From positions 6,572,001-6,636,000 of the forward strand of contig CP094668.1 of the NCBI GenBank assembly GCA_022836915.1: DNA of 64,000 nt, in the 5' to 3' direction. Positions within the stretch are counted from its first letter, which is position 1; each line of letters opens with the position of its first letter. Source of the stretch: Paenibacillus sp. OVF10 (GTDB lineage: Bacteria; Bacillota; Bacilli; Paenibacillales; Paenibacillaceae). The position numbers and the translations under genes are program-made. The notes under the pieces are model-generated. The model saw nothing but the letters and a program-made list of their open reading frames with translations. It did no database searches and was not told the origin of the DNA. Below are positions 62,391 to 64,000 of the stretch, piece after piece.

Positions 62391-62435
62391 AAATAAGCCG
62401 TATATCTCTTCAGAAGAGATATACGGCTTATTTTA
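62391..62435. terminator. Bidirectional terminator
   Basis: Twenty-two-base perfect arms around one base, ending AAAAT / ATTTT on either side; shared by the membrane gene and metQ. Confidence 0.9.
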
Positions 62436-62468
62436 TATAGCTTCACATCATGTCATACATATCGTGAA

Positions 62469-63308
62469 TTATTCAGTTGCGGGTTCAACTGCACCTTTAT
62501 AACGTTCTTTGATGAATGTTTTCACTTCTTCGGAGTGCAGAGCAGCAGCCAGCTTCTGAATTGCATCTGAATCTTTGTTGTCCTCACGGGAAACGAGAAT
62601 GTTCGCGTATGGGTTACCTTGCAGATCTTCGATCAACAAAGCATCATTCGCTGGATTCAGGTTTGCTTCAAGCGCATAGTTAGCGTTGATGAATACCAGA
62701 TCCGCTTCATCCAATTGACGAGGCATCATGGCTGCATCAAGCTCGATGATATCCAGATTTTTCGGATTTGCTGTGATATCTTGAATCGTAGAAGTAATAT
62801 TTGTGTTGTCTTTCAGCGTAATGATACCTTCCTTCGCGAGCAACAACAGAGCACGTCCACCATTGGATGGGTCATTTGGAATTGCTACTTTTGCGCCGTC
62901 AGCCAATTCATCCAAAGACTTAATCTTTTTGGAGTATCCACCAAAAGGTTCAACATGAACAGGTGTTACAGAAACGAGGTTGAATCCACGTTCTTTATTC
63001 TCTGTGTCCAGATAAGGTTGGTGCTGGAAGAAGTTTGCATCCAATTTTTTATCAGCAAGTTGCTGGTTGGGTTGTACATAGTCATTAAACGTAACAACTT
63101 GCAAACGAATACCTTGTGCTTCCAGTTCAGGCTTGATGCTTTCCAGGATCTCTGCGTGTGGTGTAGGTGAAGCTCCAACTTTCAGTTCAACTGTGCGTGG
63201 TGCGCCTGCTGAATTGTCTGCGCCGCTATCGGCGTCCTTGTTGTTTCCGCAAGCTGCGAGAACCGCAATTAACATAAGGCTAAGTAGAGCAAAAGACCAT
63301 TTTTTCAT
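62469..63308 (-). CDS. metQ: Methionine ABC transporter substrate-binding lipoprotein MetQ
   Basis: Surface lipoprotein, 279 residues, NlpA family, delivering D/L-methionine to the MetNI transporter. Lipobox LAAC with Cys20, then ELKVGASPTPHAEILESIKPEL, FNDYVQPNQQLADKKLDANFFQHQPYL, IPNDPSNGGRALLLLA, and AMMPRQLDEADLVFINANYAL, all family signatures. ATG 63308 follows AGAAGGGG. Downstream of the permease gene, 75 bp away. No S-box riboswitch is visible in the window, but the operon's promoter lies outside it. Confidence 0.95.
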   Translation of the reverse strand: MKKWSFALLSLMLIAVLAACGNNKDADSGADNSAGAPRTVELKVGASPTPHAEILESIKPELEAQGIRLQVVTFNDYVQPNQQLADKKLDANFFQHQPYLDTENKERGFNLVSVTPVHVEPFGGYSKKIKSLDELADGAKVAIPNDPSNGGRALLLLAKEGIITLKDNTNITSTIQDITANPKNLDIIELDAAMMPRQLDEADLVFINANYALEANLNPANDALLIEDLQGNPYANILVSREDNKDSDAIQKLAAALHSEEVKTFIKERYKGAVEPATE

Positions 63309-63383
63309 GTGTAAAACCCCTTCTCTAATCATTTTTTTCATGTGGCGTCCGCATAAATGCATATCCATCATGTTATCTATGTG

Positions 63384-64000
63384 TTATTTCCTGGTGAAAA
63401 ATGTAACCAAGCGATCTCCAGCCATCTGGAGAATTTGCACAAGAATGATCATCGACACTACAGATATAATCATGATTTCATTTTGATAACGGAAGTATCC
63501 ATAGTTAATTGCCAGTGTTCCAAGACCTCCACCACCAACCATGCCCGCCATCGCCGTATAAGAGACAAGCGTAACGATCGTGATTGTTATACCAGCAAGC
63601 AGACCAGGCAGTGCCTCAGGCAGTAACACCCGTCTTACAATCTGTCCGGTTGATGCACCCATCGACTGCGCCGCTTCAATGACACCCCGATCAACTTCTC
63701 GCAACGTCGTCTCCACCAAGCGAGCAAAGTAAGGAGCTGCTGAAATAACTAAAGGTGGTATAACACCTAACACTCCTGTAGCTGTACCGACGAGTATACG
63801 AGTGAATGGAATAAGAGCAACAATCAATATGATAAATGGGACTGAGCGCAAAATATTAACAATCAGAGATAGTACCGTGTACACTGCCCTTGACTTGATC
63901 GAAGCAGATCGGGCTGTCATGAACAGCAGAACTCCGAGCGGTAAACCAAAGATTACGGTAAACAAGCCTGATACACCCAAAATTTGCAGTGTCTCAATGG
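63384..64000 (-). CDS. metI: Methionine ABC transporter permease MetI (5' end outside window)
   Basis: Inner-membrane permease of the MetNIQ system; open to the right edge, so 5' truncated (frame reads IETLQILGVSGLFTVIFGLPLGVLLF). At least 205 residues. Seen: the EAA loop AAQSMGASTGQIVRRVLLPEALPGLLAG, the NBD contact, plus four or five hydrophobic helices (LSLIVNILRSVPFIILIVAL; ITITIVTLVSYTAMAGMVGGGGLG). Stop 63384; metQ follows on the same strand. metN is expected upstream, beyond the window. Confidence 0.93.
   Translation of the reverse strand, partial: IETLQILGVSGLFTVIFGLPLGVLLFMTARSASIKSRAVYTVLSLIVNILRSVPFIILIVALIPFTRILVGTATGVLGVIPPLVISAAPYFARLVETTLREVDRGVIEAAQSMGASTGQIVRRVLLPEALPGLLAGITITIVTLVSYTAMAGMVGGGGLGTLAINYGYFRYQNEIMIISVVSMIILVQILQMAGDRLVTFFTRK

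Overview
The window looks like a Paenibacillus-type Firmicute chromosome. Supporting evidence is strong AGGAGG-type ribosome binding sites, a primosomal DnaB of the Bacillus type, the sporulation checkpoint peptide Sda, a YheC/YheD spore-coat ATP-grasp protein, the futalosine-pathway enzyme MqnE, coproheme decarboxylase HemQ, and the yui/yum/yut/yuz gene set (YuiB, NDH-2, YumC, YutM, YutJ, YuzB, YutI) known from Bacillus. No tRNA, rRNA or CRISPR array was seen.

Layout. 1-18.8 kb is accessory chromosome: a cut-off acyl-CoA synthetase, a lipoprotein, a sigma factor with a long C-terminal extension, several SDR-type oxidoreductases with MarR/HxlR regulators and clear palindromic operators, a DUF4832-type secreted protein, RidA, and broken phosphotransferase and S51 peptidase genes. 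18.9-31.3 kb is core: dnaB, yuiB, hemQ, NDH-2, yumC, sda, yheC/D, and convergent ppx and ppk with a PhoP-type box upstream of ppk. 31.5-39.6 kb holds a GH53 galactanase, dispersed repeats, RarD, an AraC/GyrI-like regulator and small secreted proteins. 57-64 kb returns to core: yutM, mqnE, yutJ, yuzB, yutI, an SDR and the methionine ABC transporter metQ/metI, cut off at the right edge.

The most interesting region is a 17.1 kb integrated element, 39778-56931. It sits in the 3' end of the Fe-S assembly gene yutM and is bounded by 96-bp direct repeats with a 56-bp identical core. The element-borne copy has only synonymous changes, so the host protein is preserved. It carries two overlapping tyrosine recombinases at the right end, a divergent repressor/early-promoter switch, a candidate LexA box, a set of degenerate repeats of about 53 bp next to a replication-type winged-helix protein, and a leftward morphogenesis block. 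That block ends in a tape measure protein, a DUF2577 protein and, at the far left, a small terminase subunit. There is no large terminase, portal, capsid, sheath or lysis gene. The order (integrase, divergent switch, replication, packaging, terS last) resembles a phage-inducible chromosomal island, but one that brings its own tape measure. Cargo near the recombinases includes a type I toxin of the holin-like family with a predicted antisense RNA and two membrane coiled-coil proteins.

At least sixteen loci across host and element carry single-base frameshifts, nearly all at mononucleotide runs. This includes core genes such as yumC and ppx and the tape measure gene. Uncorrected homopolymer errors in the assembly are the simplest explanation, so entries typed pseudogene may be intact in the organism.
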